Shown here: piece after piece, positions 25,278 through 33,768 of the stretch
Numbering within the stretch: the first letter of the stretch is position 1
How the letters are laid out: every line of letters starts with the position of its first letter
Assembly (NCBI RefSeq): GCF_030682035.1
Contig: NZ_JAUXQZ010000045.1
Location: forward strand, 62,001-126,000
Direction: 5' to 3'
Source of the DNA: Brevundimonas sp.
GTDB lineage: Bacteria > Pseudomonadota > Alphaproteobacteria > Caulobacterales > Caulobacteraceae
Length of the DNA stretch: 64,000 nucleotides
Translations under genes and position numbers: made by a program
The notes under the pieces: model-generated
The model's database searches: none
What the model was told of the DNA's origin: nothing
The model's input: the letters and a program-made list of their open reading frames with translations, nothing else

Positions 25278-26042
25278 TTACGAGAACAGTTTCAAGGGGT
25301 TGAATGAGTCGGCGAGGGAAGCCAGCAGGCCCGCCTCGCCCTCATCGTCATTGGCGGGGGGCGACGGCGGGGCGGTTCGGGACTCTTCCAGCGCGATCAC
25401 GGTGGAGAGTGGCAGGATGGAGTTGCCGACGGTCAGATACGGCACCCCGTCGTACATCTCGACGCCGGTGATCCGTCCACGCGTCAGCACCTGGCTGTCG
25501 AGGGCGCCGCCGGCGGCGTCTTTGGCCACGACCCGCAGCGAATACACCTGACCGTCCTGGCCGTCATTGCCACTGGTGGCCTCGCCGTCCCAGGTGAAGT
25601 CGTGGACTCCCGTGGTCCGGTCCGGCGCCTCGCCTGACCAGACGACATTGCCTGAGCCATCCAGCACCTGCAGCGTGGCCGAGGCCGCGTTCGACGCCAG
25701 TTCATAGCTCCAGGTCGCCTCGCCTTCGGTGAATTTGGTCGCGGACCAGGCGGCGGTGGCCTCCTTGCCGATATAGGTGGCGGCGCCGGCCAGACCGCCG
25801 CCCCCCTGTGCCGCGAGCAGGCCCTTCAGCAGGTCGTTGGTCAGCAGTTGCTGTTCGACGCCGGCCATCTGGGTCAGCTGGGCCGTGAACTGGTTGGAAT
25901 CGACCGGCGACAACGGGTCCTGGTTCTTCAGCTGCGAGGTCAGCAGGGTCAGGAAGGTCTCGAAATTCGAGGCCAGCATGCCGGTGCCCGCAGCGATCCG
26001 GCCCGTGGCGTTGCTGGCGGCGCTTGAGACGGCTTCGACCAT
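25278..26042 (-). CDS. flgD: flagellar hook assembly scaffold FlgD
   Basis: A 254-residue hook-capping protein needed for FlgE polymerisation. The N-terminal motif NFETFLTLLTSQLKNQDPLSP and NQFTAQLTQMAGVEQQL is diagnostic. A middle immunoglobulin-like part (VLDGSGNVVWSG, HDFTWDG, YSLRV) and the VTGVEM-like region (GRITGVEMYDGVPYL) follow. The C-terminal tail (residues about 220-254) is acidic and lower in complexity. It sits three bases after fliK and 13 before flgE, so one transcript is almost certain. FlgD is shed when the hook is finished. Confidence 0.95.
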   Translation of the reverse strand: MVEAVSSAASNATGRIAAGTGMLASNFETFLTLLTSQLKNQDPLSPVDSNQFTAQLTQMAGVEQQLLTNDLLKGLLAAQGGGGLAGAATYIGKEATAAWSATKFTEGEATWSYELASNAASATLQVLDGSGNVVWSGEAPDRTTGVHDFTWDGEATSGNDGQDGQVYSLRVVAKDAAGGALDSQVLTRGRITGVEMYDGVPYLTVGNSILPLSTVIALEESRTAPPSPPANDDEGEAGLLASLADSFNPLKLFS

Positions 26043-26045
26043 CGA

Positions 26046-27464
26046 TCAGACCTTCATATCCACGCCCGAGGGCGAGAGGGTGAGCGCCATCCAGCGGCGA
26101 GGCTGGGCGACATCGATTTCCGCATTCAGACGAGAGGTGGCGGCGAAGGCGCGGGACGAACCGTTCCGCGCATCCTGCCCGCGGTCGAAAGCGCTCGAGC
26201 CGCTGTCCCGCTCGGCGAATTCGAAGGCGTCCTCGGCAAGATGGAAGCCGGCCTCCTCGAGCTGGCGGCGCAGCTCGTCGGCGCGGCCTCTGAAATCGGT
26301 CGCGGCGAGAGGGTTGTCGAAGGCGAGGCGGGCATTCAGCCGACCTTCGGAGTCGATATCCAGCTTGACGTCCACGCGACCGAGCTCGTCCGGCGTCAGG
26401 GCCATTTCAAATCGGGTGGAACGGCCCTCCAGCCGGCGCAGGATCTGGGCGGCGATCTGGGCTGTCGCCTCGATCGTGGCGCGCGACAACTGGGACACGC
26501 CGGTTTCGCGGGGGCCGACGGCGGCCTGGGTCTGGGACTGGCCGGGCGCGCTTTCGACCGGAGCCGACGATTCGGAGGGCGTCCTTTCAGTCTCGTCGCC
26601 ATTGGCGACGTCGCGGGCCGCGGCGGCTGCGGCTGCGGCCAGGTCTGCCGGGCCAGCCGCCGGATTGGCGGCGACGGCCGGGGTGGCGTTCGCACTCGCG
26701 CGAACCGGTCGGACCGGATCGACCGATCGTGTTCCGTCACCGGTCCCGGCGTCGGGCGGTCCCGGCGACCGGGAACTGCGTTCCGCCAGAGGGCGCAGCG
26801 GCGGGGGCGTAGCCGCCGGAGGCGAGGATGAAGGCGCCGGCGTTGCGCCGGTCCGGACGTGGGCCTCGACGGCTTCCGTCGCAGCGGCGGTTTCGGCGAG
26901 GGTCAACGCGGTGTCCGACGTTTCCCCCGTGAGCGGGCGGCCCGCGGGCAGCGGAGGCAGAACCTCAGGCCCGGGCGGGCCGGTGGTCAGGCCCTCGACC
27001 GTGAGCGGCGGCGTCGTGGTTTGCTCGCGGGGCTGAACCTCGGGGCCATTGGTCTTGGGGGTCGGGACCTTGTCTAAAGTCAGCGGGGTCGTGGCCTGCG
27101 TCCCGTCCGGATCGGTGGCCGCGCCGACCGGAGCAAGTCGGAGGAGGACGGCGTCCGCCCCGGCCTCGTCTGGCTGATCTCCACCAGATTCGGCGCCGGT
27201 CGTGGAGCTCGCTTCCTCCGCAACCGGAAGAACGAGCGGCGCCGCCAGGAAGCCCGCGACGACCGAAGCCCCGACCTCCGCCTCGACCTCCGCTTCGTCA
27301 AGCGTCCGCGGTTCGGCCGGGTTCTTTGCAACGGGCGCTGCTGGGTCCTCTCCGGACAGGGCCGCCAGCAGGTCCCGGAATCCGGACACGGCCTCGCCCG
27401 ACGGCCCTTGCGGGGCGATGGGGACGACCGGCGCGATGACGGACAGCAGGGTCAGGGCGGACAT
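26046..27464 (-). CDS. fliK: flagellar hook-length control protein FliK
   Basis: A 472-residue protein. The first 300 residues are low-complexity Pro/Thr/Ala/Glu-rich with no repeats I can align, the disordered ruler typical of FliK. The C-terminal Flg_hook domain (about 320-410) is recognisable: RFEMALTPDELGRVDVKLDI and RLNARLAFDNP, followed by LRRQLEEAGFHL. FliK measures hook length and switches export specificity to late substrates such as FlgK and FlgL, which are encoded just across the divergent promoter region. It is the first gene of the minus-strand hook operon, about 76 bases after a sigma-54-type promoter. Confidence 0.88.
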   Translation of the reverse strand: MSALTLLSVIAPVVPIAPQGPSGEAVSGFRDLLAALSGEDPAAPVAKNPAEPRTLDEAEVEAEVGASVVAGFLAAPLVLPVAEEASSTTGAESGGDQPDEAGADAVLLRLAPVGAATDPDGTQATTPLTLDKVPTPKTNGPEVQPREQTTTPPLTVEGLTTGPPGPEVLPPLPAGRPLTGETSDTALTLAETAAATEAVEAHVRTGATPAPSSSPPAATPPPLRPLAERSSRSPGPPDAGTGDGTRSVDPVRPVRASANATPAVAANPAAGPADLAAAAAAAARDVANGDETERTPSESSAPVESAPGQSQTQAAVGPRETGVSQLSRATIEATAQIAAQILRRLEGRSTRFEMALTPDELGRVDVKLDIDSEGRLNARLAFDNPLAATDFRGRADELRRQLEEAGFHLAEDAFEFAERDSGSSAFDRGQDARNGSSRAFAATSRLNAEIDVAQPRRWMALTLSPSGVDMKV

Positions 27465-27539
27465 GAGTTCCGGGAGGACGGGTCGCCGAAGCGCGGGGGA
27501 CGAGGGCGCTTGCTGCGCCGGACATTCGCAATCCGTGGC

Positions 27540-27554
27540 GCAAGTCGCGGGCCA
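27540..27554 (-). promoter_or_regulatory. sigma-54-type promoter for fliK-flgD-flgE
   Basis: On the minus strand TGGCCCGCGACTTGC gives GG-N10-GC with the TTGC block complete and one change from TGGCAC. The position, about 76 bases before the fliK start, suits a promoter. Hook genes in Caulobacter are class III sigma-54 genes, which supports the assignment. Confidence 0.7.
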
Positions 27555-27712
27555 ACCGGACGACGACTCGCAAGATGCTGAATGGTCATAGAAAATCTCA
27601 CTGGAAGTTCGATGAGACGCCGGCGGGGCTCAGTCGAAACTTGCCGCGTGAAGACGATTCTTGCCCGGCGCCAGCCCTGGACCGGTGGGTCCGCTTCAGC
27701 CCGACGCGCGAA

Positions 27713-27727
27713 TGGCCCGGCGTTTGC
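27713..27727 (+). promoter_or_regulatory. sigma-54-type promoter for flgK-flgL
   Basis: TGGCCCGGCGTTTGC shows GG-N10-GC with TTTGC at -12 and TGGCCC at -24. It lies about 146 bases before flgK, facing away from the promoter at 27540-27554. The leader between it and flgK holds no gene. Confidence 0.6.
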
Positions 27728-27872
27728 GCCCCTTGCCGCTCATGACCCAGGCGCGAAACGCAAGAGCGCGTAATTTCAGTAGCTTGTACGGCCCGCCTTT
27801 GCGCGACGCCGGGCAAAAAACGCGCATTGGCTGGCAGGGCTTGCCGGGCGCCGCGACTTTGGAGGCCTTCGG

Positions 27873-29987
27873 ATGTCCCTGAGCGCCATCATGAACACCG
27901 CGAGTTCGGGTCTCCAAACCGCTCAGACCCAGCTACGCGTCGTTTCGGACAACGTCTCTAACGTCAACACGCCCGGCTATGTGCGCAAGATCGCTGAACA
28001 GCGGAGCCTGGCCAGTCAGGGCGTCGGGTCCGGCGTCGAGGTGTCACGCATTCGCCTCGCCACCGACCGGTTCCTGCAGGCAGCGAGCCTGAATGCGGGG
28101 GCCGAGTCGGCGCGCATGGGCGTACGCCATGAAATGTACGACCGTATCCAGTCGCTATTCGGAGACCCGGGCGGCGACGCCGGCTTTTTCTCGCAGGTGG
28201 ACGCCGTCTTCTCCGCCTTCGCGGCCAGTGCAGAGGATCCGACGTCTTCGCCTCGTCGTCAGGACGCCCTGTTTCGGACCCAGGCGCTGTTCGATGAGGC
28301 CGGCCGGATCTCGTCCCAGATTCAAGCGACTCGCGAAGACGCGGACAGCCGAATCCAGAGCGCCGTCGAACGAGCCAACAGCCTGCTTGAACAGATCGAA
28401 GGTCTGAACCTCGAGATCGCGCGCGCCACGGCGGTGGATAGCGACGCTTCCGGTGCTGAGACGGCCCAGTCGGCCCTGATCGGTCAACTGGCTGAACTGG
28501 TGGATATCCGGGTCGCTACGCGGCCTGTCGGCGGGGTATCGATCCGGACCGGCTCGGGCACTCTGCTGGCCGGCCAGGGCGCCGCGACGCTTGGCTACAA
28601 TCGCGCCGGGACGATCACCGGCGAAACCGCCTTCAACGAAATCTGGGTCACCGAGCCGGGTGGGCAGAAGCGGTCCCTGCTCGACAGCATCATCTCAGGC
28701 GAGATCAAGGGTCTGGTCGAATTGCGGGACGTTGAAGCGCCGGCCGCGGCGGAACGGCTGGCCGAACTGGTCGCCCATGTCGCCGATGAATTGAACCGCG
28801 CCCACAATGCCAACTCCGCCGTGCCGGCGCCTACCCGCCTGACCGGTCGCAATGTGGGGCAGTCGTTCGAGAGCGCGATCGCCGGCTTCTCGGGACAGAC
28901 CACCATTGCTGTGACCAACGCAGCCGGCGTGATCCAGGTCCGGGCGGACATCGTCTTCTCGGGCGCGACGATGACGGTGAACGGCGCCGCGGCGACGCCG
29001 GCGAACTTCCTGAGCGTCCTGAATGCCCAGCTGGGCGGGGCGGCGACGGCCAGTTTCACCGATGGCAGGCTCACTGTTGCGGCAACCGGCGCCAACGGCG
29101 TGGCAGTCGCGGATGCCGCCGCCAGTCCTTCCGCCAAGGCAGGCCGAAGCTTTTCACACTATTTCGGCCTCAACGACCTTGTCTCGACGGATCGCCCAGC
29201 CTTCTACGACAACGGCCTGACAGCCGCTTCACCGCATGGCTTCACCGCCGGGGAAACCCTGACGTTCCGGTTCACCGGCGAGTCAGGATCGCGGCTGCGC
29301 GACCTGCAGGTCGCCGTGCCCGCGGGAGATACGGTCGGAGACCTGGTCACCGCCCTGAACGATCCTGCGACGGGGATCGGTCGCTTCGGAACCTTCTCGC
29401 TTGCCGCCGACGGTTCGTTGTCTTTCGCCGGCTACGGCAATCCGGCGTCGATGATGACCGTGTTGGAGGACCGCACGACCCAGGCGCCGTCCGGCGTTTC
29501 GGTGACCGAGCTGCTCGGCATCGGTGGCGGGGTGCGCGCCTCGCGGGCCGACGGCTTCGCACTGCGTACGGATATTCGGCAGAGCCCGTCCAGGCTGGCG
29601 CTGGCGCAGTTGAATCTGTCGGCCGCTGTCGGAACGGCGGCCCTGAGCACCGGTGACGGTCGAGGGGCGCTCGCCCTCGCCGACGCGGGTGAGCGCGCGG
29701 CGAATTTTCAGGCTGCCGGCGGATCTTCCGGCGGATCGATCTCGGTCTCCCGCTACGCCGCGGAGCTGTCGGGCGAGATCGGCGGCAAGGCGGCGGCGGC
29801 CAAGAACCGTATGGAGACCGCGAACGCCCTCTACACCGAAGCCGGAGCCCGCCAGACCGCCCACGAGGGCGTCAATCTGGATGAGGAACTGGTGCTGATG
29901 ACGACCTATCAGCAGGCCTTCAACGCCTCGGCCCGGCTGATTCAGGCGGCCAAGGACATGTACGATACGCTGATGGGGATGGTCTGA
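27873..29987 (+). CDS. flgK: flagellar hook-associated protein FlgK
   Basis: A 704-residue junction protein between hook and filament. The N-terminal FlgK/rod motif (IMNTASSGLQTAQTQLRVVS then DNVSNVNTPGYVRK) and the C-terminal motif (VNLDEELVLMTTYQQAFNAS, ARLIQAAKDMYDTLMGMV) are intact. Between them lies the usual long variable middle, including coiled-coil segments around residues 150-185. It is secreted through the flagellar export gate after the FliK switch. ATG 27873; its TGA overlaps the flgL start as TGATG, so the two are translated together. Longer than enterobacterial FlgK, in the range of alphaproteobacterial proteins. Confidence 0.95.
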   Translation: MSLSAIMNTASSGLQTAQTQLRVVSDNVSNVNTPGYVRKIAEQRSLASQGVGSGVEVSRIRLATDRFLQAASLNAGAESARMGVRHEMYDRIQSLFGDPGGDAGFFSQVDAVFSAFAASAEDPTSSPRRQDALFRTQALFDEAGRISSQIQATREDADSRIQSAVERANSLLEQIEGLNLEIARATAVDSDASGAETAQSALIGQLAELVDIRVATRPVGGVSIRTGSGTLLAGQGAATLGYNRAGTITGETAFNEIWVTEPGGQKRSLLDSIISGEIKGLVELRDVEAPAAAERLAELVAHVADELNRAHNANSAVPAPTRLTGRNVGQSFESAIAGFSGQTTIAVTNAAGVIQVRADIVFSGATMTVNGAAATPANFLSVLNAQLGGAATASFTDGRLTVAATGANGVAVADAAASPSAKAGRSFSHYFGLNDLVSTDRPAFYDNGLTAASPHGFTAGETLTFRFTGESGSRLRDLQVAVPAGDTVGDLVTALNDPATGIGRFGTFSLAADGSLSFAGYGNPASMMTVLEDRTTQAPSGVSVTELLGIGGGVRASRADGFALRTDIRQSPSRLALAQLNLSAAVGTAALSTGDGRGALALADAGERAANFQAAGGSSGGSISVSRYAAELSGEIGGKAAAAKNRMETANALYTEAGARQTAHEGVNLDEELVLMTTYQQAFNASARLIQAAKDMYDTLMGMV

Positions 29988-30916
29988 TGACCCGCGTCGC
30001 CACCTTCGGAAACTATCAATCGGCCCTGCTGGACCTGATGAAGGCCCAGACCCGGGCGGCTGACGCGCAGGAGCGGGTCTCGACCCAGAAGAACGCCACC
30101 GATCTGACCGGTTTCGGCCGGCAGTCGGAAACCCTGACCGCCATGAAGGGCGCTCAAAGCCGGATTCAGGGATTCATCGACACCAGCGCGGCAGTGAACG
30201 CGCGCCTGACCACCCAGGACCTGGCCCTTGGCCAGATCAACGACGCCACTGCCGGGTCGCGCCAGGCGCTGGCCGGAGCCATCGCCACCGATTCCGGCGG
30301 GTCCCTGATGCTGGATCTCGAAGGTTATTTCCAGGCCGCGCGCGGCGGACTGAACATGCGGCACCAGGGCGGCTATCTGTTCGCCGGGGCTTCGACTTCA
30401 ACCATGCCGGTCGCCGCGACCAACCTTGCTGACCTTGTGGCTGCGCCCAGCGTGGCCTCGCTATTCAGCAATGACACGCTGAAAACCGCCAGCCGCGTCG
30501 CCGAAGGCACGACGCTGGAGACGGGCTTCCTCGCCGACGAACTGGGCACGGACGTTCTGAGCATTCTTCGGGACATCCAGAGTTTTCATACGACTCCGGG
30601 GTCCGGCCCGCTGGATGGGCGGCTAACGGCTCCGCAGAAGGCCTTCCTGGTGACGCAACTGGCGCGGCTGGAACAGGCCGCGACGGCCGTGGTGGACAAG
30701 ATGGCCACGACGGGATCCCTGTCCAAACAGGTCGACAACATCACCGCCGGTCACGAGGCCCAGAAGGCTGCGCTGGACCAGCTGGTGGCGGGCCGAACCG
30801 ACGCAGACATGGCGGCGGCGATCACCGACCTCCAGCTGTCGCAGGTCGCCATCCAGGCCTCGGCCCAGGTGATCAGCCAACTGCGGCAGGTCTCGCTTCT
30901 CAACTATCTGAGCTAA
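29987..30916 (+). CDS. flgL: flagellar hook-associated protein FlgL
   Basis: A 309-residue second junction protein, related to flagellin at its ends. The N-terminal MTRVATFGNYQSALLDLMKA and AQERVSTQKNATDLTGFGRQ helices and the C-terminal TDLQLSQVAIQASAQVISQL then SLLNYLS match the FlgL/flagellin pattern. It connects FlgK to the filament. The ATG shares its first base with the flgK stop. After it comes a 61-base gap before an unrelated radical SAM gene, with no clear terminator hairpin. Confidence 0.93.
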   Translation: MTRVATFGNYQSALLDLMKAQTRAADAQERVSTQKNATDLTGFGRQSETLTAMKGAQSRIQGFIDTSAAVNARLTTQDLALGQINDATAGSRQALAGAIATDSGGSLMLDLEGYFQAARGGLNMRHQGGYLFAGASTSTMPVAATNLADLVAAPSVASLFSNDTLKTASRVAEGTTLETGFLADELGTDVLSILRDIQSFHTTPGSGPLDGRLTAPQKAFLVTQLARLEQAATAVVDKMATTGSLSKQVDNITAGHEAQKAALDQLVAGRTDADMAAAITDLQLSQVAIQASAQVISQLRQVSLLNYLS

Positions 30917-30977
30917 AAAGCATTTTGTTTTGCGGCCACGCTCGACACGCGTGACGCCGAGAACATAAAGTGAACGG

Positions 30978-32219
30978 ATGACCGTTCTGAATCTCCGCAG
31001 CAAGCTCGCCGTCCTGGCGGACGCCGCAAAATATGACGCTTCCTGCGCGTCTTCCGGCACGTCGAAGCGGGACTCGATCGGCGGAAAGGGCGTGGGCTCG
31101 ACCGAAGGCATGGGGATCTGCCACGCCTACACACCGGACGGCCGCTGCGTGTCGCTGCTCAAGATATTGCTGACCAATTTCTGCATCTACGACTGCGTCT
31201 ACTGCATTAACCGGGCGTCCTCGAACGTTCAGCGAGCCCGGTTCAGCGTAGACGAGGTCGTCGAACTGACGCTGAATTTCTACAAGCGGAACTATATCGA
31301 AGGTCTGTTCCTCTCCTCGGGCATCATCCGTTCGGGCGACTACACGATGGAGCAGCTGGTTCTCGTCGCGAAGAAGCTGAGGGAGGAACACGACTTCCGC
31401 GGCTACATCCATCTCAAGCTGATTCCGGAGGCGGATCCGCGGCTGGTCGAGGAGGCTGGCCTCTACGCTGACCGGCTGTCAGCCAACATCGAACTGCCGC
31501 GCGATGAAGCGTTGAAGCGGCTGGCGCCGCAGAAGGACGTTGGCGTTATCAAACAGGCGATGGGCCGGGTGCGTCTGAAGGTCGAGGCGGCGCGTCCGGC
31601 GAAGAAGGACAAGGCGAAGCCGCCGAAGTTCGCGCCAGCGGGCCAAAGCACCCAGTTGATCATCGGCGCGGACGGCGCGTCCGATACAGAGATCGTTGAT
31701 CGAAGCGCCTCGCTCTACGCGGGATACGGCCTGCGCCGGGTCTATTATTCCGCCTTCAGCCCGATACCGGATTCATCCAGCGCCCTCCCCCTGTCGAAAC
31801 CGCCGCTGATGCGCGAGCACCGACTGTACCAGGCGGATTGGCTGATGCGCTTCTACGGATTTTCACCAGCCGAGATCGGCGACGCCGCCAATGACGGCAT
31901 GCTTGACCTGAACATTGACCCCAAACTGGCCTGGGCGCTCAACAGCCGGGCGCAATTTCCGGTCGACGTGAACACGGGTGCGCGCGAGATGTTGCTGCGG
32001 GTGCCCGGGCTTGGCGTGAAGTCGGTGAACCGCATCGTGCAGGTCCGGCGCTGGCGCACTCTACGGCTCGAGGACATCGGGCGTCTGTGCCGGGGCATCC
32101 ACAAGGTCCGGCCCTTCATTACCGCCCTCGACTGGACGCCGGGCGGCCTCACCGACGCCGCCGACCTGCGTGCCCGGATGACGCCGGTCGTCCAGCCGGT
32201 GCAGTTGAACCTGTTTTGA
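30978..32219 (+). CDS. putative DNA modification/repair radical SAM protein
   Basis: A 413-residue radical SAM enzyme with the cluster motif Cys69-x3-Cys73-x2-Cys76 (CIYDCVYC) and the SSGI-IRSGDYT glycine/serine region. A C-terminal helix-hairpin-helix (LLRVPGLGVKSVNRIVQVRR, about residues 335-355) points to nucleic acid binding. This is the family annotated as putative DNA modification/repair radical SAM proteins, regularly encoded beside a DUF4130-UdgX gene, as here, where the next gene begins directly after its stop. Chemistry and substrate are unknown. Extra cysteines lie at the N-terminus (ASCASS, GICHA). ATG 30978. Confidence 0.88.
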   Translation: MTVLNLRSKLAVLADAAKYDASCASSGTSKRDSIGGKGVGSTEGMGICHAYTPDGRCVSLLKILLTNFCIYDCVYCINRASSNVQRARFSVDEVVELTLNFYKRNYIEGLFLSSGIIRSGDYTMEQLVLVAKKLREEHDFRGYIHLKLIPEADPRLVEEAGLYADRLSANIELPRDEALKRLAPQKDVGVIKQAMGRVRLKVEAARPAKKDKAKPPKFAPAGQSTQLIIGADGASDTEIVDRSASLYAGYGLRRVYYSAFSPIPDSSSALPLSKPPLMREHRLYQADWLMRFYGFSPAEIGDAANDGMLDLNIDPKLAWALNSRAQFPVDVNTGAREMLLRVPGLGVKSVNRIVQVRRWRTLRLEDIGRLCRGIHKVRPFITALDWTPGGLTDAADLRARMTPVVQPVQLNLF

Positions 32220-33650
32220 ATGCGCGTAGCGACGCTGGCCAGCGAGACCGATTTCGACGGCTGGCGTGCGGCTGCGCGGACCTTTCGTCTGGCGGGGATC
32301 GCGCCGGGAGAAGCGGCTTTCCGGGTTGGACGGAGCGTTCCGGGCCTGTTCGACCACGGCCTTCCCGTGCCCCCGGTAGACGCGTCCTTTCACACGCCAC
32401 GAGGCTTCATCGATCTGGCGCAATCCGTCGTCCTGCATCGGTCGGAGGATAGGTTTGACCTACTGTACCGGTTGCTCTGGCGGTTGAGGGTCGAACCCGA
32501 CCTGATCCGCGTCGTCACTGACCCCGACGTCGCCGACGCGATGGAGCGGGCCAAAAACGTCAGCCGGGCCAGCCACAAGATGAAGGCCTTCGTGCGCTTT
32601 CGAAGGATCGAAGCGGTAGATGGCGAGCGCTGGGTGGCATGGTTCGAACCCGCCCATCGGGTGCTTGAACGGACATCGCCGTTCTTCAAGCGCCGCTTCC
32701 CGACCATGCGCTGGTCCATCCTGACGCCGGAAGGATCGGCGATCTGGGACGGCGAAGCGCTGGCCTTCGGGCCGCCCGCGACCCGCGACATGGCTCCGTC
32801 GGAAGACGAGTTCGAGGAATTCTGGAAGACCTACTATGCCTCCACCTTCAACCCGGCGCGGCTCAAGCTGAAGACCATGCAGGGCGAAATGCCCAAGCGG
32901 TACTGGAACAACCTGCCCGAGGCGGCGCTGATCCGGGAACTGACCGCGCAGTCGTCCGCCCGGACCGAGACCATGGTCGCGGCGCCGGCGTCCGAGCCCA
33001 ACCTCCGGCTGGCGAAGACGCTGTCGCGCATAAACCGCGACCATGCTTTCGATGAAGGTTTCATCCCTTCGTCGCTGGAAGAACTCGGACAGGCGGTTCA
33101 GGCCTGCCGCCGATGCCCGCTGTGGCGGGATGCGACCCAGGGTGTTTGCGGCTCCGGAGCGAGGAAGGCGCGCCTGATGATCGTCGGGGAACAGCCGGGC
33201 GATCAGGAGGATCTGGTCGGAAAGCCCTTCGTCGGACCCGCAGGTCAGGTGCTGGACGAGGCGTTGAGCGCGGCGGGTATCGACCGGGAAGACGCGTTCG
33301 TCACCAATGCGGTGAAGCATTTCAAGCACGAACCGCGGGGCAAGCGGCGCATCCACAAGACGCCGCTCGTCAGCGAGATCAGCGCCTGCCGTTGGTGGCT
33401 CGACGCGGAGCGTCGTCTAACGATGCCCAAGGTGATCCTGACCTTGGGTGCGACCGCTGCTCTGGGCGTGCTGAACCGGAAGGTCGCCCTCACGCAGGAG
33501 CGCGGAGAGATACTGACCCAGCTCGACGGCGCCCATGTCGTGGCGACCGTGCATCCGGCCTACCTCCTGCGGTTGCGGGATGAAGCAGCCCGGATCGTCG
33601 AACGCCGCCGCTTCGTAGAAGACCTGAAACGCGTCCGGGCTTTGCTCTGA
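32220..33650 (+). CDS. udgX: DUF4130-UdgX fusion: uracil-DNA glycosylase-like, covalent uracil-DNA binder
   Basis: A 476-residue two-domain protein. Residues 1-270 are the DUF4130 part (FYRLLWRLR-like region, KMKAFVRFR, WFEPAHRVLERTSPFFKRRF, WNNLPEA). Residues about 285-476 are a family-4-like uracil-DNA glycosylase with GEQPGDQED at about 323 and the UdgX-specific loop KRRIH with His379. In characterised UdgX that histidine forms a covalent bond with DNA after uracil excision, so the enzyme stays attached. The CRRCPLWRDATQGVCG motif provides Fe-S cysteines. It directly follows the radical SAM gene (stop then ATG, no gap), so the two proteins probably act together on damaged or modified DNA. 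Confidence 0.9.
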   Translation: MRVATLASETDFDGWRAAARTFRLAGIAPGEAAFRVGRSVPGLFDHGLPVPPVDASFHTPRGFIDLAQSVVLHRSEDRFDLLYRLLWRLRVEPDLIRVVTDPDVADAMERAKNVSRASHKMKAFVRFRRIEAVDGERWVAWFEPAHRVLERTSPFFKRRFPTMRWSILTPEGSAIWDGEALAFGPPATRDMAPSEDEFEEFWKTYYASTFNPARLKLKTMQGEMPKRYWNNLPEAALIRELTAQSSARTETMVAAPASEPNLRLAKTLSRINRDHAFDEGFIPSSLEELGQAVQACRRCPLWRDATQGVCGSGARKARLMIVGEQPGDQEDLVGKPFVGPAGQVLDEALSAAGIDREDAFVTNAVKHFKHEPRGKRRIHKTPLVSEISACRWWLDAERRLTMPKVILTLGATAALGVLNRKVALTQERGEILTQLDGAHVVATVHPAYLLRLRDEAARIVERRRFVEDLKRVRALL

Positions 33651-33768
33651 ACTGTAGACTCGTGAAACCGTGGCTGAACGAATACGGCTGGGCCGCGTTT
33701 TGAAGTCCGTCCCAGCTTTGCCGTTCGGCCGGCGTAGGCAAATCAGACAGGGCGATTTAGGTAGGGTC

